A stretch of 64,000 bases of DNA from Haliovirga abyssi (GTDB lineage Bacteria > Fusobacteriota > Fusobacteriia > Fusobacteriales > Haliovirgaceae): NCBI RefSeq assembly GCF_030295325.1, contig NZ_AP027059.1, positions 1,980,637 through 2,044,636 of the forward strand, written 5' to 3'. The notes beneath the pieces are model-generated. The model saw only the letters and a program-made list of their open reading frames with translations. It was not told where the DNA came from and did no database searches. Shown in pieces: positions 36,257-45,917 of the stretch; the first letter of the stretch is position 1, and the number at the start of each line of letters is the position of its first letter. Both the position numbers and the translations under genes were made by a program.

Positions 36257-36818
36257 TTTTATTGTACTTACACATAATTTTTTCTAAATTTTCTTCTGTT
36301 ACAAATTCATCTAATATTTTTAAAATAACAGTTAAATTCTCATCTATGTCTTCTCTTTCTGATTTACTAAATCTACCCAACACATAATTTACTGTTGCTT
36401 CTCTACTTTTGGATTTTCCTATTCCAACTTTTATTCTTGGAAATTTATCTCCAATATGTGAAATAATTGATTTTATACCATTATGTCCGCCTGCGCTTCC
36501 TTTTAATCTAATTCTTAATTTACCAATATCTAAATCCATATCATCATACACTACAATAATATCTTTTTCAGGATTTATTTTATAAAAATTTACTGCTTCC
36601 ACTACAGAATTTCCGCTTAAATTCATAAATGTTTGTGGTTGTAATAATATTAATTTTTCCCCTTTATAATTTATTTCCCCAACTATTCCTTTAAATTTAT
36701 TTTTAAAATTCGAAACTCCAATGTCATCTGCAAATTTTTTTATTGCTGCAAATCCTATATTATGTCTTGTATCTTTATATTCTTTACCTGGATTTCCTAG
36801 TCCTATTATTAATTTCAT
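36252..36818 (-). CDS. pth: Peptidyl-tRNA hydrolase
   Basis: Pth releases peptides from prematurely dropped peptidyl-tRNAs. The catalytic His20 (DTRHNIGF), Asn in FMNLSGNSV, Asp in VYDDMDLDIG and Asn in GSAGGHNGIKSI are present at the normal length of 188 aa. The final codons and TAA run into repeat A copy 3, so the last few residues (YNKK) may be supplied by the repeat. It has a good ribosome site (GAGGTG) and no close upstream neighbour; the repeat block cuts it off from mutS2. Confidence 0.95.
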   Translation of the reverse strand: MKLIIGLGNPGKEYKDTRHNIGFAAIKKFADDIGVSNFKNKFKGIVGEINYKGEKLILLQPQTFMNLSGNSVVEAVNFYKINPEKDIIVVYDDMDLDIGKLRIRLKGSAGGHNGIKSIISHIGDKFPRIKVGIGKSKSREATVNYVLGRFSKSEREDIDENLTVILKILDEFVTEENLEKIMCKYNKK

Positions 36819-37027
36819 ATTTCACACCTCTATTTTTATTTTTAACTTATAAAATCATATCATTTTTATATTAAAAAGTCAAAAGTAATATGAAAAGGAT
36901 AGTGTCAAGTTTTTGTAGGAAAAACAATTTCAATTAAAAATTACAAATTTTATTCATTTAATTATACACTGCTTATTCTTTTAATCACATTTTTATATTC
37001 TAGCTACATATTTTATAATTCTTTTTC

Positions 37028-38227
37028 TTATTCTTTTATACTTAAATAATTTATATTTTGAAAATATAAATTAAGTAAAAATAATCCCCCAAAACAAGGA
37101 ATTACCAATAAAGTAAATGATACGTTTTGAGAAAATATATCTCCTAATTTACCAAAAATTATATAAATTAATCCCGTAATAACTGAAGATGTAAAAGAAA
37201 ACAATGATAGCAAAGAACTTCTGGATTCACTTGGAATCATCTTTTGAATAAAATTATCTTGTGAAATGTATGATATATCTGATAAAGCAGTTACTAATAA
37301 TAAAACAATTAAACTTATAAAGCTATTATTAAAAATCAATAATAATAATAACAAAATATATAATATCGAAGAAGTTAATAAAATTTTATTAATTTTAAAT
37401 TTAGAATTAATTTTTATAGAAATCTTATGCATTATAGCCGTTAGTATTTGTAAACTACCATAAATTAGAGCTATTTTTTCTATAGATAATTTTTGTGAAT
37501 CAAATAAAGATTGACTTATAATGTAATAATAAGATGCAACAGCTTCTAATATAGAAGTTGCAATAATTAAAAGCCATAATTTATTAGCTTCTTCTTTTTC
37601 AAAAAAATTAATTAACTCTTTTAAAAAATCTATACTTTTCATATTAGATGTATCTATTATACTATCTCCTTTTTTTTCATAAACAAAAAGTAAAAAAATC
37701 CCTCCAATTAAAGTTGCTGTAAGAGTAGAAATATAAACAATTTCCCATGATATATTTTGGAGAAAAGCTCCTACTATAATTGATATTCCCAATAAAAAAT
37801 TAACAATAGTGCTAGTATTCCCACTATATTTTAAATACTTATCTTCTTTTCCGTATAATTTTAAACTATCATAAAAAATAGCAGAATAAGTTCCAGAAAA
37901 AAAAGACATTGATATCCCCTCAAAAACAAAACTAATCCATATGGTAATAAAGTTATAATGAAAAATCATAAGTAATAAACTTAATATATTAAAAAAAACT
38001 GATATTAATAAAGTATTCTTTCTTCCCATTCTATCTCCTATTACTCCTGAAGGAAATTCAGTAAAAAATATAACAAAAAAGAGAGAAGATTGCAATAATC
38101 CTATTTTCATATTTGATATTCCTAAATAAATTAAAAACAAAATAAAAATCCCTCTTTGAAACACTAAAGAAGAAAAGCAATCCAATAAAACTAGATATTT
38201 AATATTTTTTTTATATTTAATATTCAA
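37028..38227 (-). CDS. MFS transporter
   Basis: A 399-aa major facilitator with about twelve hydrophobic segments. The signature loop between segments 2 and 3 is clear (PSGVIGDRMGRKNTLL, the GxxxDRxGRK motif). The middle cytosolic loop (about 180-205) is charged. The substrate cannot be inferred; such single 12-segment MFS proteins in low-GC anaerobes are often putative drug or small-molecule exporters. It stands alone at the edge of the repeat-rich accessory region, with no adjacent regulator. Confidence 0.85.
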   Translation of the reverse strand: MNIKYKKNIKYLVLLDCFSSLVFQRGIFILFLIYLGISNMKIGLLQSSLFFVIFFTEFPSGVIGDRMGRKNTLLISVFFNILSLLLMIFHYNFITIWISFVFEGISMSFFSGTYSAIFYDSLKLYGKEDKYLKYSGNTSTIVNFLLGISIIVGAFLQNISWEIVYISTLTATLIGGIFLLFVYEKKGDSIIDTSNMKSIDFLKELINFFEKEEANKLWLLIIATSILEAVASYYYIISQSLFDSQKLSIEKIALIYGSLQILTAIMHKISIKINSKFKINKILLTSSILYILLLLLLIFNNSFISLIVLLLVTALSDISYISQDNFIQKMIPSESRSSLLSLFSFTSSVITGLIYIIFGKLGDIFSQNVSFTLLVIPCFGGLFLLNLYFQNINYLSIKE

Positions 38228-38283
38228 TATTATTCACACCAACTTTCAATTCAATATTTTATAAATTTTTATATCTATTTTAT

Positions 38284-38403
38284 GGTTCAACCACAAAAAG
38301 GTATTTTTAACCTTTTTTCAAAAAATCAGTCTAATAGAATCAATGGTTTGAGCAACAGTAATTTTAGAAAAAATATTAAAATTATAGTTCTTGTGGTCTA
38401 ACC
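38284..38403. mobile_element. MITE-like element C
   Basis: A 120-bp non-coding element with 13-bp ends GGTTCAACCACAA / TTGTGGTCTAACC (11 of 13 pair). It is flanked by the 7-bp direct duplication ATTTTAT (38277-38283 and 38404-38410). No second copy was seen in this window. Confidence 0.6.
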
Positions 38404-38421
38404 ATTTTATAATAAATTTAA

Positions 38422-38551
38422 CCCGAGTTTTATATTTGCCACTACATTGAGATTCCTGGTATTTTTTTGCATTAAGCCCTTAATTCCATTGAATTCGATT
38501 TGAAAAAAATTTAAAATTTTCTAACTGTTACAAAATCACATAAAACTCGGG
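38422..38551. mobile_element. MITE-like element D with TTAA flanks
   Basis: A 130-bp non-coding stretch with perfect 12-bp ends CCCGAGTTTTAT / ATAAAACTCGGG. TTAA lies on both sides (38418-38421 and 38552-38555). Because TTAA is a palindrome it may be part of the inverted repeat or a target duplication. Confidence 0.6.
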
Positions 38552-38558
38552 TTAATAA

Positions 38559-38704
38559 GGAATGGCTTAAAAATAACCTTCCGATTTTGTTATAAAAGGC
38601 TCAAGGTTCTTTTATGAAAACCACATAAAAAACTACGCCCAACGTATGCAACGTTTCAACCATTTTTATAACAAAATATGAGAAAATTATTTTTTAAACG
38701 TTCC
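38559..38704 (+). mobile_element. MITE-like family B element, copy 2
   Basis: A 146-bp copy nearly identical to that at 58060-58204. It begins GGAATGGCTTAAAA and ends TTTTTTAAACGTTCC, directly abutting the stop codon of the S41 pseudogene. Internal arms TTTTGTTATAAAA / TTTTTATAACAAAA form a long stem. Confidence 0.8.
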
Positions 38705-40057
38705 TTAATGTATTAAATTTTTTAATATATATGTTAATTGAGTATCTACACCATTTATTATATCATCAATTTTAGGCCTCACTATAATATCTGGAATAAC
38801 TCCTCTTTTTATCTTCTTTTCACTTGGATCACTTAAATATTTATTTGAAATAGATATCAAAGTTTTAGTATACTTCGTTCTAAAAGAAATTGCATTTCCA
38901 TAATCACTATATCTAGTTCCACTTTCTTCGCCTATAATTGTTCCTAATTTATAAGCTTGGACCATTCCTAAAAATGAAGTTGCACTTGAAAAACTTCCTC
39001 CATTTGCAAGAACAAATACCTTCCCACTATATCTGTTTATACCACATACTTCTTTTACATTACTTTTTAAAATTTTTCCATTTTGTTTATCAGTTATTTC
39101 ATTTCAGTTGTAACTATTCTTATGAATACCATATTTGTTTTGATCTTTTTTTAACTCTTTACAAACCTTTACTTGAATATAAGAAAACACTCTGATTTTT
39201 TTATTTGTAATATATCTGCCTAATAATTCACCACAATCACTATTTCCACCGCCATTATCTCTAATATCTATTATTAAATTATTTATCCTTTTCTTTTTTA
39301 ATTCCGAAAATGATTTCTCTAAAAAAGAAAAATACTCTTGATCATAATCAAATGTTTTTATTCTCATAATTGCTACTTTTGATGAAATTTGTTTAAAACT
39401 ATATTTCTTCTCTTCTTTTATAAATATTTTTTTATACTCTTTTACACCAATTCCATTTATAATTTTTTTCTTTATAAGATTATCTTTTTTATCTCTATAA
39501 ACGATTTCATACTGCTTTGTAGGGTTATATAATAAATAATAATACATAAAAAACTCATTATTTAATTTGAATTTTTTCCAACCAATTGTATCATAAGATA
39601 TATGCTCAGATATATTTTTTATAATTCTATCAACAGGATTATTATTTATTTTTAAAATTAGAGAACCTTTGGTTATTTTATTATTATAATCTTTTATCAA
39701 ATATACTTTATTTCCGATTATATAAAATTTAAAAGGTAAGAATTTAACATCTCTCTTTAAAAATTTTCCTAATTCTAGGAAAACTGTAGTATGCCCATCT
39801 TTAATTTTAGCCATCAAAGAAGCTAAAAATGCAACTGCTTCTCTCTCAGAAATAGTATCATTGAATTTTTTGAATTTTTTTTCTATATAGTTATTCAATT
39901 CTTCTTTTTTTACACGAGCATAAAAATTTACATGAATGTCTTCTCCTTTTTTCACTACATCTTTTACTTCTTTTAAAAACATCTCCTTACTTATCGCTGC
40001 ATTAGTCAAATTACTAAAATAAAACATTGCCAAAAATATAAAAACCATTTTTTTCAT
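38705..40057 (-). pseudogene. S41 peptidase copy interrupted by one nonsense codon
   Basis: A near-identical duplicate of the intact S41 protease at 58205-59557. The signal peptide (MKKMVFIFLAMFYFSN), the IKDGHT segment and the DIRDNGGGNS motif are intact. The codon for Trp318 (TGG in the other copy) is TGA at 39104-39106. The frame then continues unbroken through the catalytic GGSFSSAS segment to the normal stop, so it is a single point nonsense. The truncated product lacks the catalytic Ser. UGA readthrough or recoding is possible but unsupported. There is no radical SAM gene beside this copy. Confidence 0.85.
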
Positions 40058-40080
40058 ATTATACTCCTCCCTATTGTAAT

Positions 40081-40167
40081 GGTAGTGTCAAATAAAGTTG
40101 CCTTTTTAAGCCACTATCCTTTATATTTATTATCTTTGTACGTTATATTTGAATCCTCCCCCAAAAC
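40081..40167 (+). mobile_element. Left-end remnant of the IS6-like element
   Basis: Starts GGTAGTGTCAAATAAAGTT and matches the left end of the IS at 29272 for about 87 bases with only a handful of differences, then diverges. No transposase sequence remains. It begins a few bases upstream of the ribosome site of the S41 pseudogene. Confidence 0.85.
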
Positions 40168-40180
40168 AAATGACTATTTA

Positions 40181-40279
40181 GGAACGGCTTAAAAATAACC
40201 TTCCGATTTTGTTTTAAAATACGCAACGATTCAAGCGTTTTTATAACAAAATATAAAAAAATATTTTTTAAACGTTCTT
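40181..40279 (+). mobile_element. MITE-like family B element, short copy
   Basis: Begins GGAACGGCTTAAAAATAACC and ends TTTTTTAAACGTTC, with the central part shorter than in the 146-bp copies. It directly follows the IS remnant. The remaining bases to 40388 contain nothing recognisable. Confidence 0.7.
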
Positions 40280-40388
40280 TAATGCTAAATTTTATTTCTA
40301 TACAATAATTTTTAATGTAATTTTAAATACTTTTCCCACACCAACTTTCTCCTACAATAGCTATTTTTTATAGTTTTGTTTTTTTAGT

Positions 40389-42703
40389 CTATTTTTCCGG
40401 AATTATAGTCAATATACTATGATCCGGTAATACATAATAATTGCTTCCTCTGCTTATTTCTTGTCGTACATTCTCAAGATCAAAATTCATCTCTTTTTTA
40501 TTGCCATTTCGATCAATATATTTTAATTTTACATATTTTTCTTCATCTTCTAAATGCTTCCATCCTTTAATATCGTGCTCTTTTAAATATTTATCAATTT
40601 CCTGTTTTATTATCTCCATATTTTGAGCATTAATATTAATTTCATTTAAACTTAAAATAGTTTCTCCATTGCTTTTTAAGATGTAGTTTAAATTTTTTTT
40701 ATAAATATAGTTCATCAGTTCATTTTTTTGTATAAAATTAGATCCATAAACTGAAATAAAAGCTTTTTTATTAACCTCTTCAATAAATTTATTTACCACA
40801 TTATAATACTCTATTGAATTTTTAGTTGACATCAACATCCTTAAATACTTTTCTTTTAATTCAGATTCAATATTAAAATAATTATCATTATTATTTAATA
40901 TTTTTACTATAAATAAAAAATTAAATATTTTTAGCGAAGTAGTCAGTCTTGGAATTGGTTTTATTTTATACCACCAATTATCAATATAGTTATTTTTAAA
41001 TTCTTTTTCAAAATTCTTTTTATTAAAAATATGCCAATTACTACTTTCAATATGATATACTATAGAATTATCAATTAATTCTTCCATAAATTTCAAAGGA
41101 AAGTAATAATATTCTCCTTCTTTTATAAATTTTTGTTCATAATTATTTAATTTTCTATTATTTTTAACAATTTCATTTTTTGATATATTAAATATTAAAT
41201 TGTTGCCTGCATTCATTTCAGAAATTCTTATTTTATCATCTGTTTCCTTTTTTTCAAGTTTATTATTTATAACTTTAAGTATCTTATATGCACTATTAAT
41301 AGAAATAAAATCAATTCCTTTAAATTCTCTAATATTAATATTTTTTACTTTTATTCCATAATTTGCTTTTTGTCCTAAAAGTGTTGAATCTAAAAATATA
41401 TTTATACCACTTGCTATATCTTTTTTAAACATTTCATAATTTAATTTTAATTTTTTCTTTACTCCTTTATAGTTAATTTCTATTTCAACTTTATTTTCTC
41501 CATAGAAATATAGTTTTCCGTCATTTGTTATTTCTGCCTTTGTATCCCCAATAATTTTATAATCAGCTAAATTATAAAGAGAATATTTCAAACCGTTATT
41601 CCATTTGATAATTGGATTTATCTGAATATAACTTCCATAAGCTTTTACAACATAATACTCAACATCAATATCCGCTATATCTTTCTTATCTTTTCCAAAA
41701 AAAAATATATACGGATATTCAACCCTTTCACTCCAAGCCTCTGGTGTATGATCTTTATCTTTTGCTTCAAAATACAATATATCTTTTCCAAGTATATATC
41801 CCTTTCTTTCAAGTATATCTATTATATTTTTCAAACCATACATATAGAATCCTCTACCACCTTCTTTAGTCCCTCCATCAAGCCAAATTTTAATATCTTT
41901 TTTGGGTTGTTTCTCTAAAAATTCATACAATCCTTCAAACTGCGGTAAAGATATAGCTCCTGCCATTGATATCAAATCCGAATTTAAAATTGTCAACATC
42001 AAAGATGAACTAGCGCCACCTGAAGAACCCATTATTGCTCGATTTTTTCTATTTGCTAAAGTTCTATACTTGCCATCAATAAAAGAAATTATTTTTCTAA
42101 TATTAGGAAATCTACTATATATTCCAACAACAATTACTTCTGGAATTTTTTTTTCTTTAATTAATCTACTTATATTTTCATCTATCTTCCATTCACCATC
42201 TGAAGCTGTACTTTTACAAAACATATCCTGTCCATCTAACATATATATTACGGGATAGTTTTTATTTGTATTTTTGTAGTTTTCAGGAAGTAATATTTGC
42301 ATTTTAAAACCATCAACTTCATCAAGTTCTATATTTTTCATCTTTGCAACGCCACTTATCTCTCTTCCTTTACTCTTCCTTTTTTTCTTATCAACCAAAA
42401 CAACTTTAAAAGTAAATCCAAGCATAGGAGGAATTGAAATTTCTATATCTTATTATTACTTTCCAATTTTTTTATCTTCTTAAATTTTACTCCTACACTC
42501 CTTTTCATATATACTTCAATATGATCTAAACTTTCATCTTTTTCAACATTCCAAGATAATTTTATTTTATTAATCTCAGATTTTAATTGTAAATTATTTA
42601 CTTCTTTTTTATAAGGTAATTCTGTATTACTATTTTTATAAGTTAAATTGGCACATCCTATAATTAAAATATTTAAAAACAGTAATAAAAGTAATTTTTT
42701 CAA
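40389..42703 (-). pseudogene. Frameshifted esterase-fold lipoprotein gene (two ORFs)
   Basis: The first ORF (42703-42443) encodes a lipoprotein signal (LNILIIGCANL) and a beta-rich N-domain. The second (42425-40389) lacks any signal or ribosome site and starts mid-domain. Compared with the paralogue at 44502-45893, the first frame ends within the N-domain (...KKLESNNKI) and the homologous continuation (IEISIPP, matching IEIEHPA) is in another frame, so one small indel near 42450-42460 splits one gene. The esterase part keeps YPVIYMLDGQDMF, the nucleophile MGSSGGA, GTKEGG and the His in DKDHTPEAW. It also carries an extra C-terminal domain of about 330 residues absent from the others. It could be a pseudogene, a sequencing error or programmed frameshifting. 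Confidence 0.75.
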
Positions 42704-42776
42704 TTATATTTCCTCCTTAAAATACTAATTTTTGTAAAAGATATTATTTCACTAAAATTTCATAAAAGTTTTAAAT

Positions 42777-43050
42777 TTACATTTTTATTTTTTCTAAAAA
42801 TAATTGTTCTATTTTATCAAATTCACATTTTAAGTTTTTTTCCATTCTAATATAGTAAGTGTTTTTTATCTTTTTTTCTATCCACCCAATATCTTTAATT
42901 AAAATTTTAATAAATTTATACCTTTTTTCTTCTACTTTTTCTGAATAAATTTTATTGCATTATTTATATTTTTTATAATTAAATTTTCCAATGACCATCT
43001 AACCATTCTAACTTCACTCTCCCAATAAAATCTAAAATTAATAAAATTGT
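42777..43050 (-). pseudogene. Possible coding remnant with a frameshift
   Basis: In the 350-base gap between esterase genes the minus strand encodes FRFYWESEVRMVRWSLEN and onward to a stop. A shift of frame then continues as EKVEEKRYKFIKILIKDIGW to a stop at 42777. Both halves have protein-like composition (Lys/Glu/Ile/Trp) rather than the simple AT sequence typical of spacers here. No family recognised; no start codon with a ribosome site. Confidence 0.35.
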
Positions 43051-43053
43051 TTT

Positions 43054-44490
43054 TTAGTTATACTTTTTTCTAAATTTATATCCATTTTTAGCTTTTTCAA
43101 TTTCTTTATAATCAATTACAGTTTTTATTTTTTTCCCTTTAAAACTTATCTCTACTTTTGAATTTTTTTTAGCAATAGGTTTAAATTTCCAACTACTGTT
43201 AATAAATTCAACTCTTCCATCTAAACTCTTATACTTTGCTCCATCAAAAAGTGTGTATTTAGCTCCACTTTCTGTTTCAACTATAGCATTAAGATAATAA
43301 TCAAAGCCTGTTCCTTTATCATTTATTACATGAGATACATTACTTGTAACATTTAACATTTTTGTTCCTTTTGGATTTAGAAATGTCATTATTGGATATA
43401 TTATAAACTTTTTCCAGTTATTATAGTCATGATATCCATCACTATCTTGATAGAAAAAAATATTTTTTCCATATTTATATCCTTGATTTGACCACAATTT
43501 AAGTAACCTAAATGTTTCATCTCCATATTCATGAGTTCCTTGAGAAATCCATATCCTTATATTACGTTTCCCAATTTTTTTAATATCATCTAAAAATTGA
43601 TATTCTCCCGAATCAAATGATAACGACAAAGCTCCCGCAAATGAAAATATATCATCATAATTATAAAGTAGCCATAAAGATATGTAAGCTCCATATGAAA
43701 ATCCGATTAAACCCCGGTTTTCTCTATTTGGAATTGTTCTATATTTAGTGTCAATAAAAGGAATAATTTTATTAACAACATAATTTCCATATTCTTTAGA
43801 AAGAGATTTTTCATTTTGTCCCAAATAAGGAACATACTCTTGTCTTCTTTTGTTTGTTGAATAAATCGCAACTACTATAACCTCTTTCATCTTTCCAGAT
43901 TTTACATATTTATCTATGCTCTCATCAACCATACAGTCCATTCCTTCCGCATATTTTATTAGCATAGCCTGACCATCTTGTGCATAAATAACTGGATATC
44001 TCTTGTCCAAATTTTTATTATATCCAGGCGGAAGATACACCGCTACTTTCCTCCCACCTATTTTTTCCATAATAATATTTTTCTGAATTTTATAAACCCT
44101 ATTAAACTCTCTTTTAATCTCAGTTCCATCCTCATATTGTACAATAAAAGAATAGTTAAAAGTCTCATAAGCAGGATGTTCAAAATCATATCTATTTTTC
44201 TTTGGTGATATTTTAATAGGCTCTTCAATATCATCTTTGCTTATAATCTCAAGTTCTCCTATATTCCCACTATACTCTTTTTTCTTTAATATTATCTTTT
44301 TACATTTTTTAGGTGAATATATTTTCCATTTAAGTGTCAAGTGTGAAGATTCTCCCTCAAGTGTTACAAATTTAAATCCTTTTTCATATTTGCCCGAACT
44401 CACCTTTTTTTCTCTTATAGAAAGTATCGTACACCCTGCCATTGCAATTCCAAAAATTATAATTATCACAACTATTTTGATATTCCTCAT
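43054..44490 (-). CDS. Esterase-fold lipoprotein (Fes/esterase D-like), paralogue 2
   Basis: A 478-aa secreted lipoprotein: signal segment with lipobox AMAGC (Cys20), a beta-sandwich-like N-domain (about 25-135), and an alpha/beta-hydrolase domain of the enterochelin-esterase/esterase D type. Landmarks are YPVIYAQDGQAML, the nucleophile elbow GFSYGA (normal GxSxG), QGTHEYGDE and the His in DGYHDYNNW. A C-terminal beta domain of about 90 residues follows. The substrate is unknown; such folds hydrolyse siderophore, feruloyl or acetyl esters. It lies 12 bases after the next paralogue and belongs to a tandem family of four. Confidence 0.8.
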   Translation of the reverse strand: MRNIKIVVIIIIFGIAMAGCTILSIREKKVSSGKYEKGFKFVTLEGESSHLTLKWKIYSPKKCKKIILKKKEYSGNIGELEIISKDDIEEPIKISPKKNRYDFEHPAYETFNYSFIVQYEDGTEIKREFNRVYKIQKNIIMEKIGGRKVAVYLPPGYNKNLDKRYPVIYAQDGQAMLIKYAEGMDCMVDESIDKYVKSGKMKEVIVVAIYSTNKRRQEYVPYLGQNEKSLSKEYGNYVVNKIIPFIDTKYRTIPNRENRGLIGFSYGAYISLWLLYNYDDIFSFAGALSLSFDSGEYQFLDDIKKIGKRNIRIWISQGTHEYGDETFRLLKLWSNQGYKYGKNIFFYQDSDGYHDYNNWKKFIIYPIMTFLNPKGTKMLNVTSNVSHVINDKGTGFDYYLNAIVETESGAKYTLFDGAKYKSLDGRVEFINSSWKFKPIAKKNSKVEISFKGKKIKTVIDYKEIEKAKNGYKFRKKYN

Positions 44491-44501
44491 TAAACTCCCC
44501 C

Positions 44502-45893
44502 TTACCTTCTTATCCCAAGCCTTTTTTCCTCGTTATTTATCTCTTTTTTTTCAATTTTTATTTTCTTTTTTATATTCCCATACTTTACTTCAATTTCAAA
44601 ATCCTTATTCTGTAAAAATTTAAAATTCCCCCATTTATCTATGTTTCCCGCTTTATTATCTAAACTAAAATATTCTGCACTCCCAAGTAGTGAATATTTC
44701 ACACCATCATCTAAAATAGCTACAGGATTTACCATTTCCGAAAGTTCATTTGTTCGAGAAGATACTCCTACTTCTACTTCAGGTTTTATTTCAACTACTT
44801 TTCTTTCTAATTTTTTCCCTTTAAATAGAAGTATTGGATATTCTATTCTTTCTTTCCATGAAGTAGAAAAATGTTCTCCATCTTTTACTTCATAATAAAA
44901 TAGATCTTTTCCATACACATACCCTTTTGAAAGCAATATCTTAATCATCTTTCTTGGCTTTGGGTCCCATTCACTTGTTCCAACATCAATCCATATTTTT
45001 ACATTTTTTTTCGGAGTATTTTTCATCTCTTCAAATATTTTATCATTTCCAAGTTCATATGAAGGTGAAACAGAAACTATCATAGAAAAAAGATTGCTAT
45101 AGTTTATCCCTTCCCATAATGAGTATAATCCAGCTGTAGAACACCCTACAACTGCTCTATTTTCTTTTGTAGGAATTGTTCTATATTTACCATCTATATA
45201 TGGAATAAGTTTTTTTTCTATAAAATCACCTAACTCTTTTGATTTTGATTTTTTAAAATTTCCATACTTCTGCTGCTGTTTATCTTCATATGGAATATAT
45301 TCTTCAGCCCTATTTCTATTATAGATGGCAACTACTATACTCTCTTCTACCTTGTCTTTTGCAATAAGTCTATCCATTATTTTATCTATTTCCCAGTTGT
45401 TACCCAAATATGTCGTAGTAAACATAGACTGCCCATCATGCATATATATAACAGGATACCTTTTACTTTTATCTTTTTTATAACTTGGAGGCAAGTATAT
45501 CTCCATTTTTCTTCCATCAACTTCATCTAAAAACACACTATCATGCTTTGCTGTAGCTGTTATACTTTTCCCTTTACTTTCAGTTCCATCTTTATATTTT
45601 AAACTTACTTTATACTCCATTAAAAGGTATGCAGGATGTTCAATTTCAATGGAATTTTCATTTGGAGAAAGCTCTCTAATACGTTTAAAATATTTTCTAA
45701 AATCATCATAATTTCTTTTTATCTCTATTTTGGCAACTCTCTTATCTTTTATCGTATCCCATGTCAGTTTTATTTTTTTAATTCCTTCTTCCACTCTCAA
45801 GTTTTTTACTTCACTTTGTTTTTCTACACGTAGCGAACTACATCCTATAATAAAAAACAATGCAAAAATTACGATAAATATAATTTTTTTCAT
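44502..45893 (-). CDS. Esterase-fold lipoprotein, paralogue 3
   Basis: A 463-aa protein with lipobox FIIGC (Cys18), the same beta N-domain, esterase domain and short C-terminal domain as its neighbours. YPVIYMHDGQSMF, GTSEWDPK and the His in DGEHFSTSW are conserved. The nucleophile segment reads VGCSTAGL, so the residue two after Ser is Ala rather than Gly; activity is likely but could be altered. It has its own ribosome site (AGGAGG) and is separated by 25 bases from the next paralogue upstream. Confidence 0.8.
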   Translation of the reverse strand: MKKIIFIVIFALFFIIGCSSLRVEKQSEVKNLRVEEGIKKIKLTWDTIKDKRVAKIEIKRNYDDFRKYFKRIRELSPNENSIEIEHPAYLLMEYKVSLKYKDGTESKGKSITATAKHDSVFLDEVDGRKMEIYLPPSYKKDKSKRYPVIYMHDGQSMFTTTYLGNNWEIDKIMDRLIAKDKVEESIVVAIYNRNRAEEYIPYEDKQQQKYGNFKKSKSKELGDFIEKKLIPYIDGKYRTIPTKENRAVVGCSTAGLYSLWEGINYSNLFSMIVSVSPSYELGNDKIFEEMKNTPKKNVKIWIDVGTSEWDPKPRKMIKILLSKGYVYGKDLFYYEVKDGEHFSTSWKERIEYPILLFKGKKLERKVVEIKPEVEVGVSSRTNELSEMVNPVAILDDGVKYSLLGSAEYFSLDNKAGNIDKWGNFKFLQNKDFEIEVKYGNIKKKIKIEKKEINNEEKRLGIRR

Positions 45894-45917
45894 ATTTCCT
45901 CCTACTAAATTTTTAAA

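Noticed and set aside
36895-36915. Another IS end (GGATAGTGTCAAG)
   Set aside because: Only about ten bases resemble the IS terminus and similarity stops there, so chance cannot be excluded.
38705-40057. UGA read as tryptophan (recoded genetic code)
   Set aside because: The duplicate gene uses TGG at this position and other genes in the window end with TGA (for example the S8 protease and ispD's neighbour yacL), so a simple nonsense mutation is more likely.
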